A stretch of 49,652 nucleotides of DNA from Akkermansia muciniphila (GTDB lineage Bacteria > Verrucomicrobiota > Verrucomicrobiia > Limisphaerales > BJHT01), in contig CAMAUZ010000061.1 of the NCBI GenBank assembly GCA_945861535.1, positions 1-49,652 of the forward strand, written 5' to 3'. This document shows, one piece after another, positions 17,667-26,100 of this stretch. The translations under genes and the position numbers were made by a program. The first letter of the stretch is position 1. Each line of letters starts with the position of its first letter. Under the pieces are notes generated by a model. It saw only the letters and a list, made by a program, of their open reading frames with translations. It was not told the origin of the DNA and made no database searches.

Positions 17667-18101
17667 TCACTTGCCCTCGCGGATTTCGACGGTCGCCGAG
17701 ACTTTGCTGATGCCGGCCTGGGCGGCGCAGCCCATCACGGCGGCGATGTGTTCCCATTTCACGTTGCGGTCGCCGCGGATGATGACTTCCTGATCGCGGT
17801 TGCGGACCTTCGCACGGCTGAGTTGCACGGTCAGCGAGGGGAGCGTCTGCGGCTCGTTCTCGACGTGATAGTAAGCCTTGCCGCCGGGCAGGTAGCGCAC
17901 GTTCACGACCAGCGGGCGGGCGGGCGGGGCCTTCGCTTTCACGGCCTGGCCCTGCGTCGGCAGCTCGATGGACAGGTCCTGCTCCATCGCGTCGATGAAC
18001 GACGAGGTGACGAGCAGGAACAGGATGATGGCAAAAATGCAGTCCACCAACGGCGTCATGTCGATGGACAGCGGTTCCCAAGCTTCCCGATCGAATTTCA
18101 T
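17667..18101 (-). CDS. exbD: ExbD/TolR-family biopolymer transport protein
   Basis: ExbD forms with ExbB the proton-driven motor that energises envelope processes. The product has 144 residues. The N-terminus has IDMTPLVDCIFAIILFLLV, in which the membrane aspartate expected in the proton path is present (Asp in PLVDCIF), followed by a periplasmic domain with REV-type ending (VIIRGDRNVKWEHIAAVM, the usual ExbD pattern). Its ATG overlaps the exbB stop by four bases (ATGA type), which points to coupled translation. The family is clear; whether it serves TonB-like, Tol-like or another partner is decided by context, where a toroid protein follows instead of TonB. Confidence 0.93.
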   Translation of the reverse strand: MKFDREAWEPLSIDMTPLVDCIFAIILFLLVTSSFIDAMEQDLSIELPTQGQAVKAKAPPARPLVVNVRYLPGGKAYYHVENEPQTLPSLTVQLSRAKVRNRDQEVIIRGDRNVKWEHIAAVMGCAAQAGISKVSATVEIREGK

Positions 18102-19408
18102 TCGGCCTCCTTCCGGTCCGCGCCCTTGCCCGCGGTCGCGTTCTTTTTCGCCGCCGTGGGGGCCGGCTTGGCGTCGGTCGCCTCCTCGTCGGTGCGGCCG
18201 CCGGGGCGCGCCGATTTGCGTTTCAGCAGCGTGAGCTGATGCAGGAAACTCTCGCTAAGCGATTCGCACTGCGAGATGAGGTCGGACAGTTTCTGATTGA
18301 AGAGGAAGTAGAGGAACAGCGCGGGGATCGCCACGGAGAGCGCCATCGCGGTGCAGAAGAGCTTCACGCGAATGCCCGCCGCCAGCGCCTGCGCCTTGGC
18401 CGCGCCGGTCGCGGAGGCCACGGCCTCGAAGACGATCACCATGCCGACGATGGTGCCGAGCAACCCGAGCAGCGGTGCGGCGGCGGCGATGAGGTTGAGC
18501 GCCTTGGTGGGCACGCGCAGTCGATTGATCAATCCGCCGGCAGCGATCTCGGCGCGATTCTTGATTTCCTCGGGCGTCGAATCCTCGAAGCGGTCGGCGA
18601 GCGCGCGGCAGATGCCGGGGAACAGGCCGCGTTCCTTGAGCGCGAGGTCCTCGAATTTCTCCACGTCGCCGGCATCCAGCGCCTTGCGGGCGTCCTCGAC
18701 GAAGCGCGGCGGGATTTGGACTTTCTGGCGGTAGATCCAAACGCAATTGAGCGCGAGCAGAATCACGGCGACGCCCGCGAGCGCGATCGGGTGCATGAAA
18801 ATGCCGCCCGCCAGATACAGGTCCAGCAGCGTGATGCGGGAGACGATGGTGACGGGGCCGGTGCCGGAGACGCGCTGGAATTTGCGGTCGGGATCGGACT
18901 TGCCCGCGGTGCGTTGCACGCTGAACTCGCCACCCTGCGAGCCTTTCGACGCGATGCCGGTGACCTTGAAGAAGGTCTTCTGCTCGTTGCGATACACGTC
19001 GCCGACTTCGAGAGAGGTGATGTTGTCGTCGGTCTTGATCGTGAAGAATTTGCCGTCGCCGGGACCGGCCTCGGCCTCCTCGGCCTTCATGACCTTGTCC
19101 TTGTCGTTGAGGACGGAGTCGAGATCGAGCTTCTCCTCGGCAGCGCGCGCGGGCGCGAGGGCGAGGAAGAGCGTGGCGGCGAGGGCGAGGAGCAGGCGGA
19201 AGAAGGGGAGCGCACGCGGCCCGCGTGCCGGTTTGGGCGGCCCGCCCAAACCGTCGTTCCCCAGTCTGCCTTCTCTGCCGGAAGGAAAAGTTAGTGGGAC
19301 GATGTTTTCGGCGGGCCGCCGAAAACGGCACGCCAGCGGCGTGCGCTCCCCGGCGTGCTGCCGGGAGGACTGCGGTGCGAAACTCAGATGGTTGGCTTGG
19401 CTTTTCAT
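18098..19408 (-). CDS. exbB: ExbB/TolQ/MotA-family proton channel protein with periplasmic N-terminal domain
   Basis: This is the channel subunit of the ExbBD motor: three membrane segments (LAGGIFMHPIALAGVAVILL; LNLIAAAAPLLGLLGTIVGM; LFCTAMALSVAIPALFLYFL) with the conserved LLGLLGTIVGM signature. Before them stand a hydrophobic signal segment (FFRLLLALAATLFLALAPARA) and about 100 residues of periplasmic domain, an extension common in PVC-type ExbB. The start at 19408 overlaps the upstream TPR gene stop by four bases. Between that start and the signal segment lie about 45 codons made of a palindromic element (19208-19350), which is odd for a secreted protein; a later, non-ATG start inside the element is possible. 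The 436-residue length includes this insert. Confidence 0.9.
   Translation of the reverse strand: MKSQANHLSFAPQSSRQHAGERTPLACRFRRPAENIVPLTFPSGREGRLGNDGLGGPPKPARGPRALPFFRLLLALAATLFLALAPARAAEEKLDLDSVLNDKDKVMKAEEAEAGPGDGKFFTIKTDDNITSLEVGDVYRNEQKTFFKVTGIASKGSQGGEFSVQRTAGKSDPDRKFQRVSGTGPVTIVSRITLLDLYLAGGIFMHPIALAGVAVILLALNCVWIYRQKVQIPPRFVEDARKALDAGDVEKFEDLALKERGLFPGICRALADRFEDSTPEEIKNRAEIAAGGLINRLRVPTKALNLIAAAAPLLGLLGTIVGMVIVFEAVASATGAAKAQALAAGIRVKLFCTAMALSVAIPALFLYFLFNQKLSDLISQCESLSESFLHQLTLLKRKSARPGGRTDEEATDAKPAPTAAKKNATAGKGADRKEAE
19208..19350. repeat. MITE-like palindromic element inside the 5' part of exbB
   Basis: Outer ends GGAGCGCACGC and GCGTGCGCTCC are inverted repeats. Inside are two strong palindromes: CGGTTTGGGCGGCCCGCCCAAACCG at 19229-19253 (shown here in its natural order as arms CGGTTTGGGCGG and its complement) and the GTTTTCGGCGG-type palindrome at 19304-19326. 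The whole 143-base block lies in the reading frame between the exbB start and its signal segment. Confidence 0.7.
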
Positions 19409-22400
19409 TTTTGTTTGGCGAGTTCTTTCAGGACGGTGGGCAGAAGGCGTTTGGCCTCGTCGATGACGGCGGGATTGCCTTTGGGAAATTCACGCGCGGC
19501 GCGGTCGGCAAGGTCGCGAGCCTTGGCCCATTGCTCGAGCTTCACGGCGCACTTGGCGGCTTCGAGGCTGGCGGTTTCGCGCGGGAAAATCTTCAGGCTC
19601 TTCTCGAACCACCCGAGCGCGGCGCGATGATCGGGCGGACTCGCCTGGAGCACTGTCAGGCCCGCGTAGTAAGCCGCGTCGCCCTTCACATCCTCGTACG
19701 TCTCGCTGTCCGCGAGGCTCTTCAGGCCCGCGAGGCCCTTGTCGGACTTGCCCTGGCCAACGAGCGCGAGCGCGGCGTAAAGATCAAGCCGCGGGCGTTT
19801 ATCGGACTTCGGCCACTCGGCGACGAACGTGCGCGAGATCAATTCTAGGTCGCGCCATTCCTTGGTCTCGACCAATCCCCGCGCGGCGAAAACATAGGCC
19901 TCCTCGATGGCATCGAACTTCGGATGCTGCCGCACGACGGCCTGGATGAAGCGCACGCCGCCCGCGTAATCGTAGAACTTGTACGAACTCTGTCCGGCCA
20001 TGTAGAGCGCCTTGTCGCGCGATTTGTTCTTCGCCAGTTTCACGTCGTCGAGGAAGGGCGTGAGCGTCTTCACGCAACGCTGCCAGTCCTCGGCCTTCCA
20101 GTAGAGGTAGCCGAGGGCGAAGCGGACCTCGCCGGGATCGAGGTCCTTCGGCACGTCGGCGCGGATGCCGTCCCAGCGCGTGTTGCCGCTGCGCAGGCGG
20201 TCCTTCTGCGGCACCGGCACGAGGTCGCCCTTCTGGTCCTTGTAGTTCTCGCCGTACTCGTCGAGCAGCGTTGCGTAGGCCTCGGCGGCGACGTCGTTCT
20301 GCCCCGCGCGGCCCGCGTGGTAGCCGAGCAGCTTCAACGCAGAAACGCGGAAGCGATCCTCGCGATGGCCGGTGGTGTAAGGCTTGAACGTCTCGGCCAG
20401 CCGCGTCGTGTTCGCGAGCGCGATGTATTCGCGGCCCAGCGCGTAGCGGGCGATGCAGGCCATTTCGTCCGGCTCTCCATAATTGCCCCGTTTGGCGCCC
20501 TTGCCGCGGCGATCGCCATCGCCCGCGGCAGTGGGATAAAGGCTGAGGAACGTCTCGAACGCCGCCGCCGCCAGCCCGTGCTCGCCGCTCTCGCCGAAGG
20601 CCTGGCCGGCCTTGAGCATCGCGCTCTTCACGTATTTCTGGACGTCGCCGTAACGCTCGTTGTCGCCGACCCAGAAGTGGAAACCCTTCTTGAAATTCTT
20701 CGCCTCGAAGTCGAGCGACGGGTTCACCACGTTTTTCCAGAGCGCCTCGGCGAGCTTGCGTTTGGCCTCTTTCGATTCGGCCTGCTTGCCCTTCGCCAGT
20801 TCCATCGCCAGCCAGTAGTTCGCCTCGGCGAGGTATTTGTTGCCGACGGAAAAATTGCGCGCGAGCCAGTCGTAGGCGCGGACCATGTTCTGGTCGTGGC
20901 CCTGCATGAACCAACTGTGCGCGATGCGGACCGACGCCTCGAACACCTGGTCGGTGCGTTCATCGGGCTTGCCCGGCCGCCACGGCGCGTCGGTCACGTC
21001 GCCGTTGGCATCCTGTTTCGGGCCGTAAATGCGGATGAAATCCTTGTAGGCGTTGGCCGCGGCGGAGAAGTCCTTCTTCAGATAAAACAGCTCGGCGAGG
21101 TAATAACGCGCGCCGGCGGCGAGTTCGGAGAGCGGGCCTTTCTCCTCGATGATCTTGCGTGTGAGCGCGATGGACTTGTCGATCAAGTCGGAATTGTCGG
21201 ACCGGGTGACGAGGCTTTTCAGGTATTCGAGCGTGCGTTTCTCCAGCATCTGGTCGTCTTTTTTCGCATCGAGGCTCTGCTTCGAGAGCGCGAACAATTC
21301 GGTGTAAGCCTGCGTGGCGCGGGCCTTGTCGCCGAGGCGGTCGGCGGTGAGCGCGAGGTTTTCCAGCGCGGGGATGCGGTAGGGATCGTTCGCGGCGGCG
21401 GGGGCAGTGCCCGCGGCTTTCTCGAAGGCCGCGATGGCCTTCACCAAATCCTCGCGGTTCAGGCTGTGGCCGTAAGCCGTGCCGATCTGGCCGTAGAGAT
21501 AGGAGGCCATGTTTTCCTGCGCGAGGACTTCCTTGGAATACTTTTTGAACATCGCCTCGTACTCGGCGGCGACGGGGGTGGTGCTTTCGCGCAGGCGCAC
21601 CGCGTCGGAGAGTTTCCGGTCGAGGAGGAACATCTCGGCCTCGGCGGCCATCGCGGTGCCGGGGTTCTGCGCGATCTTGGCCTTGAGCGTCTCGGCGTCG
21701 GCGGTGGTGAAACGCTCGGCGGGATTCTGATTTCCCAGCGCCGCCTCGCACGCGAGGACGCGCCCGAGGATGTTGAGTGCCGAGCCGCTGGCGCGCAGCA
21801 GGAGGTAGTAGTCGAGCGCGGCGGCGTATTTCTTCTGGGTGAAATTGTACTCGGCGAGGCGGAAGTAGCATTGCTCGAGAATCAGCGTCTTGCGCTCGCT
21901 GTCGGAGTCGCGCGCGAGCTTGGCGGCGTCCTCGTAGCGGGGCATCGCCTTCGCGGGATCGGCGAGGTCGCCGAAGTAGATGTCCGCCGCAGCCAGCAAC
22001 GCTTCGGCGACGAGTCCGCGGCCCTGGAATTCCTTCGTGCGGCCGACGGCTTCGAGCGCGGTGATGGCTTTCGGGAACTGCTTTTGATCCCGGTAACAAA
22101 GGCCCAGCAGGTAGCTGCCCGCGAGAGTCTCGATGCTTTTCGGATAGCGCGACTTGAGCTGTTCGCAGATGGCGACGGTCTGGTCGAATTTGCGCGCGGT
22201 GCGGTAGCCGTCGGCGGCTTTGAGGAGCAACTCGGGGATTTGCTTGTGGTTCGGGAACTGCACGGCGAGGTCTTGAATGGCGGGCACGGCGGCCTCGAGA
22301 CGGCCGGCCTTGAGCCAGAGGAGCGCGAGCTTGTAGGCGGCCTGTTCGGCGAGGGCGTTGTCGCCTTTGCGACGGAGCAGATTGAACTTGGCCGCGGCCT

Positions 22401-22902
22401 CATCGTACTTCTGCTGAATCGCGTACCAACCGGCGCAGAGGTTCATCACCTCGTCCTCGAACAGGCCCGCGCCTTCGCCGAGCATCTTTTCGTAGGCGGC
22501 GATGGCTTCGTCGTATTTCTTGTCGGAGGCGTAGAGCTTGCCGAGGAGATAGAAGGCGTCGGGGCGGTTCTTGAATTTCTTGCCGTTGGCCGTGACCTGC
22601 TTGAGCGCGGTCACGGCTTCTTCGACCTGCCCGAGGGCGTCGAAGGCTTTGCCGAGGCGGTACTGGGCCTCGGTGGCCTGCGTGTGATCGGGGAACTGTT
22701 TGAGGAAGTCCTGATAGACCGTGACGGCGCGCTGCACGGCGCCGTCGCGTTCGAGTTGCTGGGCTTGTTTGAGGAGGGCCTCGGGGGTTTCGGCTGCGTG
22801 GATGGCGGCGGTGAAAGCGAGGAGGAGAAAGAGGAAGGCGAGGCGGCTGGCGAAGGTAGCCGCCGACGTGAGGAGGCGGATCGCCCCCGGAGCGCCGAGC
22901 AT
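19405..22902 (-). CDS. Periplasmic TPR-repeat protein of the ExbBD operon
   Basis: The 1165-residue product has a signal peptide (RLAFLFLLLAFTAAIHA, cleavage before AETPEALL) and then tetratricopeptide repeats over most of its length, for example AVTVYQDFLKQFPDHTQA, YRLGKAFDALGQVEEAV and FYLLGKLYASDKKYDEAI. TPR proteins act as protein-binding scaffolds; YbgF/CpoB plays such a role beside Tol-Pal. I chose ATG at 22902, the nearest ATG before the signal peptide; the frame stays open to 23298 but that part is repeat DNA. The ATG lies within the palindrome GAGCATTGCTC-type element, so the start is donated by a repeat. The stop overlaps the exbB start by four bases. No enzyme motif is seen. Confidence 0.85.
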   Translation of the reverse strand: MLGAPGAIRLLTSAATFASRLAFLFLLLAFTAAIHAAETPEALLKQAQQLERDGAVQRAVTVYQDFLKQFPDHTQATEAQYRLGKAFDALGQVEEAVTALKQVTANGKKFKNRPDAFYLLGKLYASDKKYDEAIAAYEKMLGEGAGLFEDEVMNLCAGWYAIQQKYDEAAAKFNLLRRKGDNALAEQAAYKLALLWLKAGRLEAAVPAIQDLAVQFPNHKQIPELLLKAADGYRTARKFDQTVAICEQLKSRYPKSIETLAGSYLLGLCYRDQKQFPKAITALEAVGRTKEFQGRGLVAEALLAAADIYFGDLADPAKAMPRYEDAAKLARDSDSERKTLILEQCYFRLAEYNFTQKKYAAALDYYLLLRASGSALNILGRVLACEAALGNQNPAERFTTADAETLKAKIAQNPGTAMAAEAEMFLLDRKLSDAVRLRESTTPVAAEYEAMFKKYSKEVLAQENMASYLYGQIGTAYGHSLNREDLVKAIAAFEKAAGTAPAAANDPYRIPALENLALTADRLGDKARATQAYTELFALSKQSLDAKKDDQMLEKRTLEYLKSLVTRSDNSDLIDKSIALTRKIIEEKGPLSELAAGARYYLAELFYLKKDFSAAANAYKDFIRIYGPKQDANGDVTDAPWRPGKPDERTDQVFEASVRIAHSWFMQGHDQNMVRAYDWLARNFSVGNKYLAEANYWLAMELAKGKQAESKEAKRKLAEALWKNVVNPSLDFEAKNFKKGFHFWVGDNERYGDVQKYVKSAMLKAGQAFGESGEHGLAAAAFETFLSLYPTAAGDGDRRGKGAKRGNYGEPDEMACIARYALGREYIALANTTRLAETFKPYTTGHREDRFRVSALKLLGYHAGRAGQNDVAAEAYATLLDEYGENYKDQKGDLVPVPQKDRLRSGNTRWDGIRADVPKDLDPGEVRFALGYLYWKAEDWQRCVKTLTPFLDDVKLAKNKSRDKALYMAGQSSYKFYDYAGGVRFIQAVVRQHPKFDAIEEAYVFAARGLVETKEWRDLELISRTFVAEWPKSDKRPRLDLYAALALVGQGKSDKGLAGLKSLADSETYEDVKGDAAYYAGLTVLQASPPDHRAALGWFEKSLKIFPRETASLEAAKCAVKLEQWAKARDLADRAAREFPKGNPAVIDEAKRLLPTVLKELAKQK

Positions 22903-22957
22903 TGCTCGGCCTGAGCGAACGTGTGTGATTCGAGCCGAGCAATGCTCGGCGCTCCGC
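22889..22957. repeat. Inverted pair of GCCGAGCAATGCTCGGC palindromes at the TPR gene start
   Basis: GGAGCGCCGAGCATTGCTCGG and its near-exact inverted copy CCGAGCAATGCTCGGCGCTCC face each other across about 27 bases. The same element type occurs at 45628-45689 within another gene. One copy contains the ATG of the TPR gene. Confidence 0.75.
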
Positions 22958-23018
22958 TTGAGGGAAGGCCGCAACGTCGATTGCCGTGCTTGTTCCAGTG
23001 GCGATGGAAAGCAAGCGA

Positions 23019-23098
23019 GGTAGGGCGCGTCTGTCCTCAGCGCGCCGCCGGACCGCTCGAACGCCGCAGCGGCGCGCTGAGGACAGACGCGCCCTACC
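23019..23098. repeat. Perfect 30-bp-arm hairpin between two operon genes
   Basis: Arms 23019-23048 and 23069-23098 are exact inverted complements (starting GGTAGGGCGCGTCTGTCCTC) around a 20-base loop. It lies between the stop of the TPR-STN gene and the start of the next TPR gene. In RNA it would form a very stable stem, which could attenuate transcription or protect the upstream message (inference). Confidence 0.85.
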
Positions 23099-23138
23099 AG
23101 TTGCGGCAAGGTGTGTGGGGAGAATGCGGCGGGGCGTT

Positions 23139-26100
23139 TCATTCTTTCGGTCGTGCTGGGGACGTTGCGGTCTTGCTGGCTCCGCTGGCAACGGGATTTT
23201 TCTTCACCAACTCGACAAAGGGCGAGAGCGGGTAGCGATCCAAAATCTGCTGGAACCGCTGCCGCGCGGCGTCCGTGCGGCCGAGTCCATGCAAGCACAC
23301 GCCGAGTTGGTAGGTCGCGCGCACGACGGACTCGGACGACTTGGTCGCGAAGAGCAAGTACTCGAAGGACTCGCGCGCCTTCTCGAAATCCTTCGCGGCG
23401 AGATGCGCGAGGCCGATGCGGTAGTTCGCGTCGCCGGCGAGGAAATCATCCGGCGAGGTCGCCACGGCCTTGAGCTTTTCGAGGCCGGCGGTGGTGCGGT
23501 CTTTTTTGAAATCAATGAGCGCCTGCACGTAGTAAATCCACGTCGCCCTCACAAATTCCGGTGCGGTCAGGCGGTTGCGCTCGGTTTCGGACAGCGCCTC
23601 GTAGCGTTGCACGTAGCGCAGCGCGGCCTCGGGGAACTCGCGCTCGAACGCCTGGTCGAGCGTAAACTTCAGGCCGAAAACCATCAGCCCCGCGACGAAC
23701 TGCCGCAGCGGGTTGGTCTCCTCCTTCGCGAGCAATTCGTACTGCGCCAGCGCCTCGGCAGACTTGCCGTCGCGGAAGAGCGCCCGGGCGTAACCGTCGC
23801 GCAGACTCAGGCGGTCCTCCGTTTCCTTCGCGGATTGCAGCGAGTCCTTGAACGCCTGCGCGGCCTTCGCGTAATCGGCCATGTCGAAGAGGATGGAAGC
23901 GATCTCGGCGTCGAGCCGGCGCTTCTCCGCGTCGTCGGTCGCGGTGCGTTTCAACTCCTCGAGCGTCGCCATCACGTTGCGGTAATCCTTCAGCCCCTTG
24001 TAAACCTCAAGCATCAGCGACTGCGTTTCGCGGCGGCGCGTGGTGCTCGGGTAGCGCGTGAGGAGCGCGCGGCAATTCTCGAGTGCCTGCTCCATCAGGT
24101 TGTCTTTCTTGTAAGCCGAGGCGAGGCGGAAGTAAGCGCGCTCGGCGGTCTCGGCATTCACGTTCTCGACGCGGAAGGTCAGGCCGAGCGGCTCGAGCGT
24201 GTCGCAGAGCAGCGTGAAGCCCGGCACGCCCTTGAACGCCGCGCGATTCAGGGTGTTCGTGGGCGCCGTGACGGCGGGATCGAGCCGCACCTCGACGTGC
24301 GTGTTCTGGCGGATGAACTCGAGGAAATCATCGAACTTCATTTCCTTGAACGCGCCGTTCAGCGGCTCCAGCAGCGCGAATTGCGAATCGTAGGAAAGCT
24401 GCTGCTTCAGCGCGTCGCGCGTCGCGGGCTTGGCGTCGGGCTTCGTGTCGGCCTTGGCGACGACAAGCCGTTCCTCCGCCCCGCGGGCGTAGTAGCTGAC
24501 GGCCTCGCGATACTTCTTCTCGCGCTCGAAGGCCCAGCCGATCCAGAAGCTGGCCTGGTGGTAAAATTCGTTCGCCGGGCTGTCGAAGACCTTCAGGTAT
24601 TCACGCAGGACGACCTTCATCTTCTCGTGGTCCTGCTGGTTGTAATAATTCAGCGCCACGGCGAAGAGCGCGCGCTCGCCGTATTTGCTCTTGGGATCGA
24701 TCTGGCGGACCTGGTTGAAGGCGTCCTTGGCGGCCTCGTATTGCTCGGCGGCGAGGTCGCGCTTGATGACGCGGAAGCGCAGGTTCAGCGGTTCGAGCGC
24801 GGCCGTGAGCGCGGCACCGCACGTCACGTTCGGCGCGAGGCCGGCCTTCAATTCCGCGGCGAGCTTCTCCTGTTTGTCGATGCCGTCGGCCCAGACGACG
24901 CGGGTCTGCGTCACTTCCTCGAGGCGCTGGAGAATGTTGAAGAGCATCGGCGCGGCGGCGCGGGATTTCTTGCCTTCGCGCGACGCGAGATCGAGACGGC
25001 GTTCGAGCGGCGGGAAGCGGTTCTCGCCGAGACTCGCCTCGTAAATCTCGATCACGCGCGGCTTCTCGGCGTCGGGATCCTCGCTGGCGGGCGGCGTGAT
25101 CGTGGGCTTGCCGTCGGTGATGCCGATGTCGAAGGCGAGGCGGAATTGGTTGAGATCGAGAATCTGTTTCAGCGCCTCGTCCACGGTGGTCTTGCCCTCG
25201 CGGAGGTTGACGCGCGTTTTGCTGAGATAGTTCCCGACCCCCGTGAAACGGCCCTTGTTGCTCATCTCGTAGGTGAACCAGATGAACGGAATCCCCGACG
25301 CCTGCGAGAGCGCGACGAGAGCTTCGGCGGCGGTTAGGTTTTGGCCGTCGCGTGGCCAGCGCGGCTCGACGAGGCGGCGGAAAGGCGCGTGCGTTTTGAG
25401 CAGATCGTCGCCGAGCTGGATGGCTTCCTTGGGGAAAATGTAGAGGCCGTAGCCGGTCTCGCCCGCCGTCTTCTGCGCCTCCGCGCCCGCTTTGCTGAAG
25501 AGGCTGCCGGCGGTGTAGAGGATTTTCAGCAGCTCCTTTTCCGCGAGGTCCTTGCCGCGATGCGCGACGCCCAGGTACTGCTTGCCGGCCTCGGCGAGAC
25601 GGCCCTGCTGGCGGTACCACTCGGCGAGATCGAGCGCGAGTTTTTGGAAGCGCGGGTCGTTGCCGTAATCGTTTTCCAGTTCGCCAAAACGCTGTTCCCC
25701 GGCGGCGCGGTGCTCCTTCTTGTCCGACTTGAACATCGCCTCGACGAGGCCGAGTTCGATGCCCTTGAGCATCTCAAGTTGCTTCGGATCGACCAACTCG
25801 CGCGCCTGCTTGAGGAACTCGATGGCGCGGTCGGCGGTGGCAGTTTTGAGGAAGACGGGCTGCACCTTGCCCTCGCGGCTCGGGGCGACGCTGGCGAGTT
25901 CGGCGTCGCCGCGATGAAAGAGCGCCTCGGCTTTCAACGTGCGCCAGTTGGCCTCGGCGAGGCCCTTGCCGCTGTATACTTTCGCGTCGAGCAGCTTGTC
26001 GCACGCGGCGGCGGACGCGACATAGTTCGGGGCTTTCACGTAGTCGCCGGTCTTTTCATCGAGGGTTTTCTTCGCGTGAAAACGGATGAGGCTTAGCAGC

